Assembly: GCA_035222895.1 (NCBI GenBank) | Contig: JAVYIG010001826.1 | Span: 82,001 to 146,000, forward strand | Length of the DNA stretch: 64,000 nucleotides | Reading direction: 5' to 3' | Source of the DNA: Strongylocentrotus droebachiensis | Taxonomy: Eukaryota; Echinodermata; Echinoidea; Camarodonta; Strongylocentrotidae | Shown: positions 23,942-34,695 of the stretch, in pieces | Numbering within the stretch: the stretch's first letter is position 1 | Layout of the letters: every line of letters begins with the position of its first letter | Notes under the pieces: model-generated | Database searches by the model: none | Told to the model about the DNA's origin: nothing | What the model saw: the letters and a program-made list of their open reading frames with translations, nothing else | Translations under genes and position numbers: made by a program

Positions 23942-24094
23942 CTACGAGAAAGTCATTCTCCCGCCTGTTCACTATGGAGGTCAAGAAACCGCCATCAAAG
24001 CCACATTGCGACCCTGCGAGTCGCCATGACAACGGCTCATTGTGGAGTGTGTAGCAGTATTCCAGTCGGCCAATCGAACCACTAGGACAGGACG
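23942..24094 (-). CDS. Lectin-receptor copy 1, exon a: N-terminal half of the C-type lectin domain
   Basis: A 153-base exon read right to left. The acceptor is TTTATTTTAAAG right of 24094; the donor is GTAAGA left of 23942. It encodes SCPSGSIGRLEYCYTLHNEP, then LSWRLAGSQC, GGFLTSIVN and RENDFLV. The CP....CY...SW..A...C...GG.L.SI.N..EN.F pattern is diagnostic of C-type lectin domains; the first two cysteines (SCP and YCY) mark the long form. It enters and leaves in phase 1; its last base pairs with CA of exon b to give Ala. The LINE at 15529-23496 lies in the intron between exons a and b. Preceding exon: see the candidate at 29269-29352. Confidence 0.87.
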
Positions 24095-24179
24095 CTTTAA
24101 AATAAAGTAGAAAGGACGAAAGAAGGGAGGCAAAATAAAAAAAGGGATCGTAGAAACTCACTGATCTTCTGTGGTATAG

Positions 24180-25556
24180 TTAGAGATCGAACAGTCTTAA
24201 TTAAGGAGTGAATAAAGCTGAATGAATTCATACCATATCCTTATCCCTAGAATTAACCCTATTCATGCCTAATCCTAAACTAAGCCTTAACCGAACCATT
24301 AACCAATGATTTAATCCATGTATCCTTGATCCCAATCCACAGTAGTTAACGATAAGGGGTGTATTTACATTATTGCAAAATAATATTTAAGTTCGAGTGT
24401 TAATGGGTCTGGCAATTTCAGAGATTATAAAATAATAATATCAATTAGATCAGTTTATATTGCGGTACTATAATCTTATGCTCTGCTGTGCTGTAATGAA
24501 AGCAGAACTCCTTACAGTACTAATTTACAGACAAACACTAATATATAATAATTTAAAAACTATTCAAAAGCTTCTGAAAACAAATGCGTTTCAACGAAAC
24601 TTTGGACAGGCAACAGAGTCTTTTCTTAATAAATTATGTTTATTGGTTTGTTATTTCAAAGCTTTTGAGTGGCGCAACTGAAAGCGCCACCTACACGAGT
24701 TACCTTTGTTTATATATATTATGTGTGTGAGGTATAGCTTTAGAAGCAGCTTGTCCTGTGTAAAGGATAATAAATCCCATAAAGAAAATTCGGTATTAGA
24801 AGAAGCCTAGACCTGACAACTGAGTGTACACGAAGAGGACATTGACCTCTATCAACATATCTAATGATATCAAAAACTTGTATGAAGGAACCAGGCATAG
24901 AACCAACCACTGGCGATGCACTACAGTTTAAAACTGATAAAAGCGGGTTTGAAAATACCACATATATGTAATGGAAATATAAGACAAGATTTATCCAGCT
25001 GTTATTTGCCTGATTGTTTTTGCCTATAACAACTCTCGGCCACCAATCTTTGCGACATAAACTGTACACAAATTGGAAAAAAACTATATAAATTCACGAC
25101 ATTGATTAGCCAAAACCAAACAGCATGTGGGTAATTAATCATTACTATTTTAACCAAGCAGTAATATTGTAAAGGCTAATAACATATTTAATTTTGATAA
25201 GGTGTCTGTGCTATGGTTACAACCGCCGCGCATGATACGGTCCTCCTACGATCCAACTGTGATCCGAGTTTACAGGAATGGCAATCATTATAGATCTCGA
25301 AATCTAAACCAACATTATCTTCTTTTTTTAAGGGACTAAATAATGATAAGAATACTAACGACCGGAATTGTAGTTCATTCAAGCCTTCCAGTCAGAATAA
25401 AAGCCGTATCGGCTTTCAATCGTAGACAATCGTACTACAGGTATGATGTCACTACGATTCTCGGCCGATTTAGCTATTCCTCCTGCAAGGAAGCTTGGAA
25501 TCCCTTGGAATTTAAATTCGCTTGACCATAATGATTATTCAGATCCTTGATCATTA
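24180..25556. other. Intronic/intergenic part of B1 without recognised genes
   Basis: Conserved with B2 at roughly 96%. A 73-codon frame (24460-24681) is kept in both copies but has no motif, and its differences are spread over all codon positions, so it was not called. Confidence 0.5.
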
Positions 25557-25861
25557 TGGGTGGCATTCTCGAAAGCGGACTAACTTTAGTCCATGGTTTT
25601 AATCCACCGACTAAGTATGGAATGCTAAGTGTTTATATGAATATGTTTTTGAATAATTTAATCTGTCACTAGATTAAAATAAAATGTAATCACATAATCA
25701 ATAAACAACAATATAACTATGATATCATTATTTTTTCATATGATAATTTAGGGACATATCTATTTATTAAAAAACATATTGATATGGACACTTGGCATTC
25801 CATACTTAGTCGGTGGATTAAACCATGGACTAATGTTAGTCCGCTTTCGAGAATACCACCC
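25557..25861. mobile_element. About 305-bp MITE with GGGTGGCATTCTCG termini
   Basis: Inverted repeats of about 80 bp: GGGTGGCATTCTCGAAAGCG at the left, and the inverted form GGGTGGTATTCTCGAAAGCG at the right. TA flanks both ends (25555-25556, 25862-25863). The element is also in B2 (about 49994-50850), where it is split by another insertion, so it predates the duplication. Confidence 0.8.
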
Positions 25862-26326
25862 TAAGATTTTACATGAGCGAATATTCGTATCAAATGCTAT
25901 TGCTAATTCTGCTAAATTTGGATCGTAGTCAGATCGTAGTCAGATCGTAGACGGATCGTAGTCAGATCGTATTGAGCACGGTCGGGATTTACATACCTTG
26001 ACAATGAAAGGCCGGAGCTAGTGTTAGTATAATGCATGCATGGAGGAAGCGTGTCCAAGGAACCTAAACATTATAAATAAAGGTAACAAATTTAACTTGA
26101 CGACAGGGGTGATAGTGGATATAAAATATAATTGAAAATTTAATATTCCGTTTTTAGACAGTCAACAACAAAAATGTGAGTCCATGTAATTATATACATT
26201 CAAACCTGCTTTATTGACCACCTGTCTACAAAGCCACATTATTTGTTTCCCTTGAAAATGTTTTTTTCATAGAAACATGTAATGGGAACCGGTACATAAA
26301 GACCACCTGCCTATAAAAACCATTTG

Positions 26327-28572
26327 CAGGGCTGCCAACTCTCACGCAATCTGCGTGAGTCTCACGCAATTCACCCCATTCTCAAGCTCTCACGCTGATC
26401 ATAGGAACTCTCACGCTGAACCCCGAAAATAGAAACTAAAACAAAAACATATCTATTATATCGGATATTCAATATCCCTGCCGAAAGTTTCAACATTTTT
26501 TCAACCACACATGCGCAAAGCTAAACCATCAATGCAAATTGGTTTCGGTTTGCCGCGCAAAGACAAGATAGTGAATTGCGATTGGCTTATCCTGCGTGTG
26601 CGAGTGACGTCGTCACTTTACTATGAAGCGGGGTTTTTGTGCGAGACACGACAAGCGAGTGTCGATGCCATGGCCTGTCATCGCTGTACATCGCACCCGG
26701 CCCCCAGCCCGACCCGGCCCGGGTGGCTCAGTGTTTGCGATCGGATAATGGGCCTGGGCCGTCCTCTTTAGCCCTCTACGACCAGATCGGCCATATGGTA
26801 CAGTAGGTACTTCAGGCTTCAGCCGGTACAGGTGAGTTTAAACTCTTGTCTTGAAATATTGAAATTCATGGTTTCGATCGTTTATACGAGAGTAAGAATG
26901 ATTTTGGAAGGGTGCTTGTATATAATTGATATGGCAGTTATATTAACTATGTTCTGTGTATTCTATTGAGAACGAATTTTGATTAAATTTTTTTTCTCCA
27001 AAAAGAGTGTGTTGAGAGTGGTACTTTAGTGACAATTTACAAGAATTGTAAATACAGGGGCGCCCCAGGGCTGTGTCATCTCCCCCGCGCTCTTCTCCCT
27101 CTACACAAGTGACTGTCTATGTAATGTAGGAGAGTGCAGCATCATCAAATATGCGGATGATACTGTTATCGCAGGTTATCTTTCTGAAGATGTAGACCCA
27201 TACGTTAAGGTTATAGAATGATGAGTTTGTTAAATGGTGCAATGACCACTTCCTAATACTAAACGTAACTAAAACAAAAGAGATCATAATTGATTTTCGC
27301 CGAAATCCCTTTGATCATACCCCGATTTTGATAAATGATACTCCTGTAGAACAAGTTACAGAGTACAGGTATTTAGGTACTACTATCTCAAAGTCACTTG
27401 ATTGGACTAAGAACATTGTAGACATCCAAAAGAAAGCCAACAAGAGACTATACTTTATTAGGGTAATGAAAAACTTAAGAGTAGATAGTAAGTTGATAGA
27501 ACTGTTCTTGAAGTCCCTCATTCAGAGTGTCCTAACCTTCAACCTAATTTGCTATTATGCAAGTGCTAAAATTGCTGCCAAGAAACTACTCGAACGTCCC
27601 AGAAAGGCAGCAAAACGTATCACAGGAGCCGATCTAACATCCATAGAAGATCTGTATCAGAAAAATGCCCTTTCTAAAGTAAAACAAATCATGCATGACC
27701 CCTCGCACCCACTGAATGAGCACTTCAATTATAACAGATCTGGAATACGCCTGTGCACACCACGAACCCAACGTGCACGTTTCCGAAGATCCTTTATCCC
27801 CGACTCCATCCATCTTTTCAATTCCAAAGCAAAACGTGTTTGATTACTATGAACCTACCATGTAATGTATCAATATAAATGTAATATAATATAAATTTCA
27901 AACATATGCCATGAATACTGCATCCAACTATCTACTAACGATTGAGCCAGTAAGTACAATTTATGTGTCATCAATAAACTTAACAATAATAACGATGCCG
28001 GTATTAATTATACCACTGAAAAAGGTAATCGATAATAATAACAATAATAATAATAATAATAATTTATGTATTTATTATAATTTTAAGATTTACTATGGGA
28101 TAATCAATGAATATTAAATAATTTAGCTTCATATTTTGTAAAATGGAATCTGATATTACCTCTATAACCACCATATATACCGTGGCTTACTCACATAATA
28201 TCTCATTCAATATGTATGTTTATCATAATGTGTATGTTTATCACTGTTCTGTAATATTTCATTTATATATTTGTATTGTAATACTCTGTAACCAGTGGAA
28301 ACCAAATTTCCTGTAAAGGACAATAAATTATTATACTTATACTCATATACTTATTTGAATCCTGCCTTATGTACTTGTGGAATCAGGGTTAAAGTATGCA
28401 CCAGATTGCACCATTTCAATTGCAAAATTGTAAAAGCTCCCTACCGTGCAAGGGGGGACACCCCCCTTCCACACCACCCCCCCCCCCTCGGGCGCTTCGC
28501 GCCCTCGGGCTTGGTCGCTTCGCTCCCTCGCAATGTCTCACTCCAAACTCTTTCCAAAGGTTGGCAGCTCTG
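26327..28572. mobile_element. hAT-like composite insertion, B1 only
   Basis: B2 lacks this block: its sequence runs from AAAGACCAC straight to TTGTCTCCCTTGGG (about 51288). Termini are CAGGGCTGCCAAC at the left and, inverted, CAGAGCTGCCAAC at the right, as in hAT elements. The flanks share ATTTG but not a clean 8-bp duplication. Inside are a GC-rich block near 26690-26760, a LINE fragment (27042-28357) and poly-C/GC-rich sequence at 28450-28520. Probably a non-autonomous element that received a LINE insertion. Confidence 0.65.
27042..27843 (+). pseudogene. CR1/L2/Rex1-like LINE reverse transcriptase fragment
   Basis: A 5'-truncated fragment. First part: VNTGAPQGCVISPALFSLYT and YADDT with the RT active-site aspartates. 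After a shift near 27220: NVTKTKEIIIDFRR, YRYLGTTISKSLDW, and a tail with RKAAKRITGADL and LFNSKAKRV. The motif set matches the palm/thumb and C-terminal end of CR1/L2/Rex1-type LINEs. The 3' tail reaches about 28357 with AATAAATTATTATAC repeats. Non-functional. Confidence 0.85.
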
Positions 28573-28736
28573 CATTTGTCTTGTCTCCCTTGGGTGGTCT
28601 TATAGACATGTTTCACTGTACAACTTTATTCTTCATTAGATTTTTAGATTAGGTCTAAATATTATTGTCGCAAAGCATTAGCGCCATGCAAGCCTATTGT
28701 GATTGCGTTACTGTGTACATTTTGTTATGATAAAAT

Positions 28737-28796
28737 GATGATGATGATGATGGTAATGATGATAGTGATGATGACGATGATGATGATGGTGATGTA

Positions 28797-28838
<42 letters not shown>

Positions 28839-28854
28839 CTACCTACCTACATAC

Positions 28855-28911
<57 letters not shown>

Positions 28912-28968
28912 CTACCTACCTACCTACTACTACTACTACTACTTCTACTACTACTACTACCTACCTAC

Positions 28969-29000
<32 letters not shown>

Positions 29001-29041
29001 GCTTATAATAATAATATGGTATATATATATATATATATATA
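28737..29041. repeat. ATG, CTA/CTAC and TA microsatellite cluster
   Basis: A GATGAT run (28737-28795), then long (CTA)n blocks punctuated by CTACCTAC, ending with (TA)n at about 29020-29041. The homologous array in B2 (51550-52350) is longer and carries a hAT-like insertion. Confidence 0.95.
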
Positions 29042-29268
29042 TAGTTAACTAAGGATGTTATCTACATGCATGCCTTACAATCATTCCTAGCCATGCATTG
29101 CCAGGTAACCATGGTAACCATTCAATACACTTAGGTCGATGATTTGAGAGAAACATTACCAGCTCCTCCTATAAATATGTCTGCACAAATTCAGACCATT
29201 GATAGACTTAAATTCAAAATAAATAACCATCGTACACAATTTTATCCACACCGAGCACTCACGCCTAC

Positions 29269-29352
29269 CTGAATAGATCGTTTTCCCTTCATATATCCAT
29301 CCATGTCGGTCGCAAGCACAAGCTATCACAGGCAGACAAAAAGGCACAGCGG
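29269..29352 (-). CDS. Candidate upstream exon of lectin-receptor copy 1 (signal-peptide-like)
   Basis: Read right to left, TTTCTCTCAG precedes 29352 and a strong donor (TATTCAG/GTAGGCGTGAG) follows 29269. In one frame the 84 bases encode AVPFCLPVIACACDRHGW and then IYEGKTIYS, a hydrophobic signal-like start that ends in phase 1 and joins lectin exon a to give ...IYS-A-SCPS. There is no in-frame ATG, so an earlier exon would be needed. Another frame starts MDGYMKGKRSIQ but has the wrong phase. The donor and exon are conserved in B2, but B2 is 4 bases shorter, which changes the phase. Treat as tentative. Confidence 0.4.
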
Positions 29353-29540
29353 CTGAGAGAAATTTCAGCTACCCAAATCAGCTACTAATTTATTATTTTC
29401 ATGAAAGTCCATTGTCCAGTGCCGTTCCTAGCTGAAAGTGCTGGAGACTATAGTCCTATAATTATACAAGCCTGATGGTTTGGCATGGCTTGGCTGCTGT
29501 CATGTTAAATAAAGGTGGATTTGTATGCATCCACACGCGT

Positions 29541-30040
29541 AGAACCGATATTGCACGGACGGATAAAAGCGTCGCTATCAATATGAATACGCTGTTGCGA
29601 TCATGAGCAAAATGGGATCAAATTATATCCCTTTTGAATCTAATCTCATTGTTATATTCCGATTAATGGCTGCAAAATCCAACGATGCGCCACTCTCTAT
29701 CCACAACGCGCTTAACACGTATTCCACCACAATAAGCATGTACAGTCTTTTTCAGCGTTTGGTATTTGCACAATACCTACCAGTTTTGTCTTTTCTATTT
29801 CAGTCGAACCCTTGGCTAATAATCATTTATCATAGGAGGGAAAAAAAAAACCCGTACATGCATGTTTGCCATGTATTAATATTTGCAAAGTCCTATTTTG
29901 GGCAACACGTCATAACCACGCAGCACCTTGAAAGAGTTGATACAGAGCATTTTTCCCCTCTCAAGTTAATACAATGTGTAAATAGCATATCAAACTGTGA
30001 TTTCTAATTTCATGTATGAATGCATTGCCCCTACCATTTA
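29541..30040. other. 500-bp block almost identical between B1 and B2
   Basis: By eye only four substitutions separate this block from 52851-53350 (at 29630, 29642, 29791 and 29816), against about 4% or more in flanks; even an A10 run is the same length. On the plus strand it holds a 134-codon frame (29603-30007) of unknown nature after a GGATAAAAGC box. On the minus strand it lies just upstream of the candidate first lectin exon. It may be a promoter/enhancer, an unrecognised exon, or a gene-conversion tract. Confidence 0.5.
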
Positions 30041-30511
30041 TCGAATATATCTGTGGTGTCTATAACTTACAAGCGGTGCTTAATTTGACCTTTGACCCCT
30101 CCATATTTTCATTTTTTTGTTTTCGTTCTTTCTTTTCAAATCAACACTCCGTGCAAACTAGTAGATATGAGATACGTATCTTCATTTATTATATTTCACA
30201 ATATATTTAATGTTTGTTCTTTGTACCATTTATTTTATGTAAACATTGTAAAATTCATTCATGTGTATTATGAAACATAAACTGAAACTGAAAATGTAAA
30301 GTGAAACTGAAACACGTAAATGGACATTGCTAAAATGTGTTGTATGATGTATTGCCTAAAAATCCGCCCAAAATTTTCCACTAAACAACGGAATTTGATG
30401 TAACAGTAATATGTGTCTTTACTAAAGTCGAGGAATACATATCATTAATCATCTCCACAACAAATTTGACTCTCAGAAAAATAGCAACGATCGTACCTTA
30501 ATCTGTCTATA

Positions 30512-31380
30512 CAGTGCGTCCCAGAAAAAACGAAACCGAGAAGTATCGATGTTCTATCATAACTTAATCACAACTATAATTAATGAATGATACATATTTG
30601 GAAAGCTTAGAGTCTCCTCTTTCATGTGATGCTACTCAGATGATGCATGAGTGATTAAAAGCAATTTGAAGGAAGGAAACCAAAAAGACATTTGGCGGGC
30701 GGTATCTGAATTTCGAAGAAAAATTCACATTTCTAAAAAGTTGAGTTTCTGCCCTTTCATATGACACCTCAATCAGGAAAAATGAGCGAGGAATGACAAA
30801 GTTCTGTTTGTTTAAAGTAGTGCTTGCATTTCCATAATTTTATTAAACGAATTCGTTTTCACTGGCTGCCTGCCGTATCATTAAACGAAATTAACAAAAG
30901 ACTTAACTCCGTTCCGTTGATAATCAGCCGTAGACGAGAGTCTTCATGCATGGCTAATTGACAACGAAACGGAGTTAAGTCTTTTGTCAAATCTGCTTTT
31001 TGCTACGGCAGGCACCCAGTGAAAACGAATTCGTTTGTTACAATTATGAAAATGTAAGGGCTACTTTAATCAAACAGAACTTTGTTATTCCTCGCTCATT
31101 TTTCCTGATTGAGGTGTCATATGAAAGGGCAGAAACTCAACTTTCCAGAAATGTGAATTTTTCTTCGAAATTCAGATACCGCCCGCCAAATGTCTTTTTG
31201 GTTTCCTTCCTTCAAATTGCTTTTAATCACTCATGCGTGAAATATGCATCATCTGAGTAGCATCACATGAAAGAGGAGACTCTAAGCTTTCCAAATATGT
31301 ATCATTCATTAATTATGGTTGTGATTAAGTTATGATAAAACATCGATACTTCTCGGTTTCGTTTTTTCTGGGACGCACTG
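30512..31380. mobile_element. Fold-back element copy 2 (869 bp, B1), TA target
   Basis: Begins CAGTGCGTCCCAG and ends with its inverse, flanked by TA (30510-30511, 31381-31382). Arms of roughly 410 bases pair almost throughout. B2 has the exact empty site CTGTCTATATATCAAAATG near 53815. Confidence 0.92.
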
Positions 31381-31899
31381 TATATCAAAATGATGCAGAG
31401 AAAGTGGTAGGGAGGAGGGATTCCTCGAGAAAAAACAAAACAATTTTAATAAAGGGGGGGGGGGGGGTTGTCGGACAAATTTGCCAAGATTTTAGTCGAA
31501 TAGTTCAAACGAACAGAAACAAATAACTTCGCATTAATCAAATATTCGCCGACATAAGTTTGTCTTTTTTTGCGGCAGGTATACTGGCGTCTAATTACTA
31601 TGTAAAAGGCGGCTAGGCCATGATTAGTATAAGACCCCTTCTTTGTTTATTCAGCTATCATCTCCTCGAAATCAAGATTGACTTTAGTTTGAGCTTAACT
31701 ATGGCAGGCTGTTCATGCCACTAGTTTCTCTAACCATTCCTGGCATTGGTTTCTCACGGGACGTGTAAATATACAGAATTTACCTTGTTGGATAGTTCAT
31801 TATTGAAGGAAAAAATATTATTTAAAGATCGTAATTGAGAGACCAATAGTGAGAGCATGAGTGGCATGAACGCAACGACTCAGCCAGCCGCTGAATCCG

Positions 31900-32110
31900 C
31901 TGAATAAGCGGGGGGGGGGGGGGGGGGTGAGAGCGGGGGGGGGGGGGGGCCTGGAAATTTCGAAATTTGGCCGACCGATATATATATATATATTGTTTGT
32001 AATAAAAAAAAACTTTAGGGGAGGGGGTCATCAAAAATCACACACATACAAACAATTGAGGGGGGGGGGTTTAACCCCCAAAACAAACCCGCTGCGTACG
32101 CGCTTGGCGA
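31900..32110. repeat. Poly-G/poly-C flanked low-complexity element
   Basis: G-runs at about 31909-31950 and 32060-32070 with AACCCCC-type partners and CGCTGCGTACGCG at the right. It looks like a decayed short TIR element, present in both B1 and B2 (about 54391-54580). Confidence 0.4.
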
Positions 32111-32461
32111 TTGATATCAACTCTTTGTAATACAGGGCCCAGGAGTAAATAAATTCATAAGCAGATTTGATTGATAAACGTCTGTTTAAAAAAAACAAGT
32201 TCACACGCAGACATACACACACAAATACCACTTATGAATCAGTTTTTCTAAGAAATACCAACAAATCTAAGCGTTAGCATTAATATTATTTTAGAGGAAA
32301 TGGAGATTTATTGTAATAGGTCTGTCTGATTTTGAAGAATGCATAACACATTGCCAACGTGACAGAACTGGAATCGAACGCATATTTTGAAACCAATTTT
32401 CACTCCTCACAATTTTCTAATAAGAATGTATACTATGATTATAAAAGCCTCTTACTCTTAA

Positions 32462-32574
32462 AGGGCAAGTCCACTCCAAAAATAACTTACTTTCAATAGA
32501 AACCTTTTTTGATTGGTTTGTCTTCTTTTTCTGCTTCTATTGTGAGTAAGTTATTTTTGGAGTGGACTTGCCCT
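32462..32574. mobile_element. 113-bp hairpin MITE with TTAA target duplication
   Basis: Near-perfect hairpin: AGGGCAAGTCCACTCC at the left, GGAGTGGACTTGCCCT at the right, TTAA on both sides (32458-32461, 32575-32578). TTAA duplication is typical of piggyBac-type elements. The B2 copy (about 54957-55063) has lost its left end. Confidence 0.85.
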
Positions 32575-33384
32575 TTAAGATCGCCTCTTACACAAAGATC
32601 GTTTGAACACTGTTTAAGTTTTAAGTTTTACCTTCAGATTTTTGTTTGAGGCCGCCATCCTAGTAAAGCATCGCTTATGATTTCGGTCTCCTGGAGCTTT
32701 TCAACAGATAGTTTGGATAATACTTTAAATTTATAATAATATGTTATAGAAATATTAAGCCTCGCTTTTATTTGTACATATGTAAAACAAAAATATTTTA
32801 AAAAAATGACATGAAGTTATGATAGTTTGTATATTTTGTATTATACCTTACGTTTACATGTTCTTTGTTATTAAGTTATTATATTTGTAAAAAAGCAGAA
32901 ATAAATTAAAATAAAAGTAATCAACACCACGATTCAAGATTCATGATTTATTCAAATGAGGTTTTATTCACGACCTGTCAAAAAGTCCAAAGACTAAAAA
33001 TGCAAATGCATCAAACATACAATCATATAAAAAAAGCATTCAAAAACATATATTTATATTATAAAGAAAACATAGCAAATGGGAAAGAAAACAAAATATA
33101 TATATATATATATATATATAAATGAAAAAATGTTTACATCAAAACATCAGAGCGGTATCAAAAAAACGAAACAAAACAAAGTAAAGAAATAGAAATTATC
33201 AGGTACGTGTATAAAATGACTATCATCATGATCATGACTATAGTATAGACAATTTAGGAAGATTAATGAGATCAAAGCTGTCTCACCTTTATTAGAAATA
33301 TTAGTCGTAACAGCAGTACACAAAGAATTAAACATTCAAAACCAAGGTCTATGACACAGTGCCATGTAGAAACCAGGTTCAAGG

Positions 33385-33997
33385 ACACCTACCCCCTGGA
33401 CATCCACCCCCAGTCAACAACTCCCCCTAGGACAACTACCCCCTCCCCCAGACAACTACCCTCTAGGACAACTACCCCCGGACAAGTATCCCCCGCACAA
33501 CTACCCCCAGGTGGATTACCCCTTAGGATAGTTGCCCGGGGGTAGTTGTCCTAGGGGTAGTTGTCCTAAGGGGTAATTGACTGGGGGTGGCTATCCGGGG
33601 GCGTCTTTTTTCCTAACCTAGCCATCCTAGCGCTCCATATTAATATTAGAATAGAATATTTGCGTTGACCAGATTCTGACTAACCAGTACGTCGCAATGA
33701 TTATGGACAAGTTACGACCTGGGTAGTCTTTTGTTTACGGTACAAGCCTCCCGATTTTCTCGGAATGTCATTTATTTGAAAACATAGCTTTGCATTTGTA
33801 ATTTTTGTATGAAATCTCATTATTTGATAAATTATCGCATCAGATTCTGTGTGAGTGCGTATCATGAATATTTATGATTAGCGCATGACGTATAGGTTCC
33901 TATTGAGCCAATCAAAGGCAGCGGTAGGATGGCTAGGTTAGGGAAAAACGCATCCGGGGGTTGAGGATGTCCAGGGGGTGGGTGTCCGGATACGAGA
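33385..33997. mobile_element. TIR element with GGACAACTACCCC-type repeats
   Basis: Left end GGACACCTACCCCCTGGACA, inverted right end GGACACCCACCCCCTGGACA. Inside, about ten 13-16-base C-rich motifs (GGACAACTACCCCC and variants) occur in both orientations, and a second inverted pair (CCTAACCTAGCCATCCTA) lies within. A1 has AGAATACA once at this point; A2/A3 have forms of it on both sides, suggesting an 8-bp target duplication. A3 also carries the element (about 55634-56508). Confidence 0.7.
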
Positions 33998-34695
33998 ATA
34001 CAAGTGTGCAATTGGCAGGATGCACATAACAAAGGCAAAATCCGAAAGCCCTGAACGGTTACAAGCAAGCCGAATCTTTGTACATTTTTTGATAGAAACT
34101 ATTCTTCCATTTAAGAACGTAAAATTAACTTGATCATGAATAATTGCAATGGTGATGTTTATTTTTTTTATAATTAGAATTGCCATAGTACTTTATATTA
34201 AAATGCTCATTAAATTGTTAGAATGTTTCCTCTTCTTAACACTAGTAACAGAAAGAGGACGGTAGAGGTAGTTGATGTTCACGTCTTCTACTAAGAATAT
34301 AAAGTAATTGAATAGCATTTTTTCGTATAGTAAGGTATGATAAGTATAAGAAATATATTTCATTCTCACAGACATGGTTTTTAAATCAGACATTTCATTA
34401 TGAATATTATGTTTGGTATATGGCCTATATTAGACAACGACAGCATAGTGTCCAATTAAATCGAACATTCATAACATTAAAAAAATGACATCAATTCTGC
34501 AGTGTTATTTCTTTATACTTCATAGCAATTCCCAGGGCTCTGTTTTATGAAACTTGTTACCAATAACAAGTAACAATAGCTGTTATAAGCTACTGAAGTC
34601 AATACAATTGATTGGCTAAGAGAATATTGGTCGTGGAAATTTAGCACTAGTATTATTGATAATAGGTTATATGAAACGGGGCACAGGTACACCTG

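Larger units (their letters stand above)
23497..33180. repeat. Tandem unit part B, copy 1 (B1)
   Basis: The sequence aligns in order with 47853-55366 (B2): pyrimidine/CTA microsatellites, lectin exon a, the 24400-25500 region, a TA-target MITE, CTA/CTAC arrays, a highly conserved 500-bp block, and poly-G and hairpin MITE regions. Divergence is about 4% in the parts I compared. Private insertions are the hAT-like/LINE composite at 26327-28572 and the fold-back at 30512-31380. Confidence 0.9.

Noticed and set aside
24460..24681. 73-codon frame kept in B1 and B2
   Set aside because: About nine differences in 222 bases are spread over codon positions and there is no motif; its survival is explained by low divergence.
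28797..29000. CRISPR-like regular repeats
   Set aside because: It is a trinucleotide/CTAC microsatellite in an animal genome, without spacers or cas genes.
28699..29052. Met/Thr/Tyr/Leu-rich frame
   Set aside because: Translation of GAT and CTA microsatellites.
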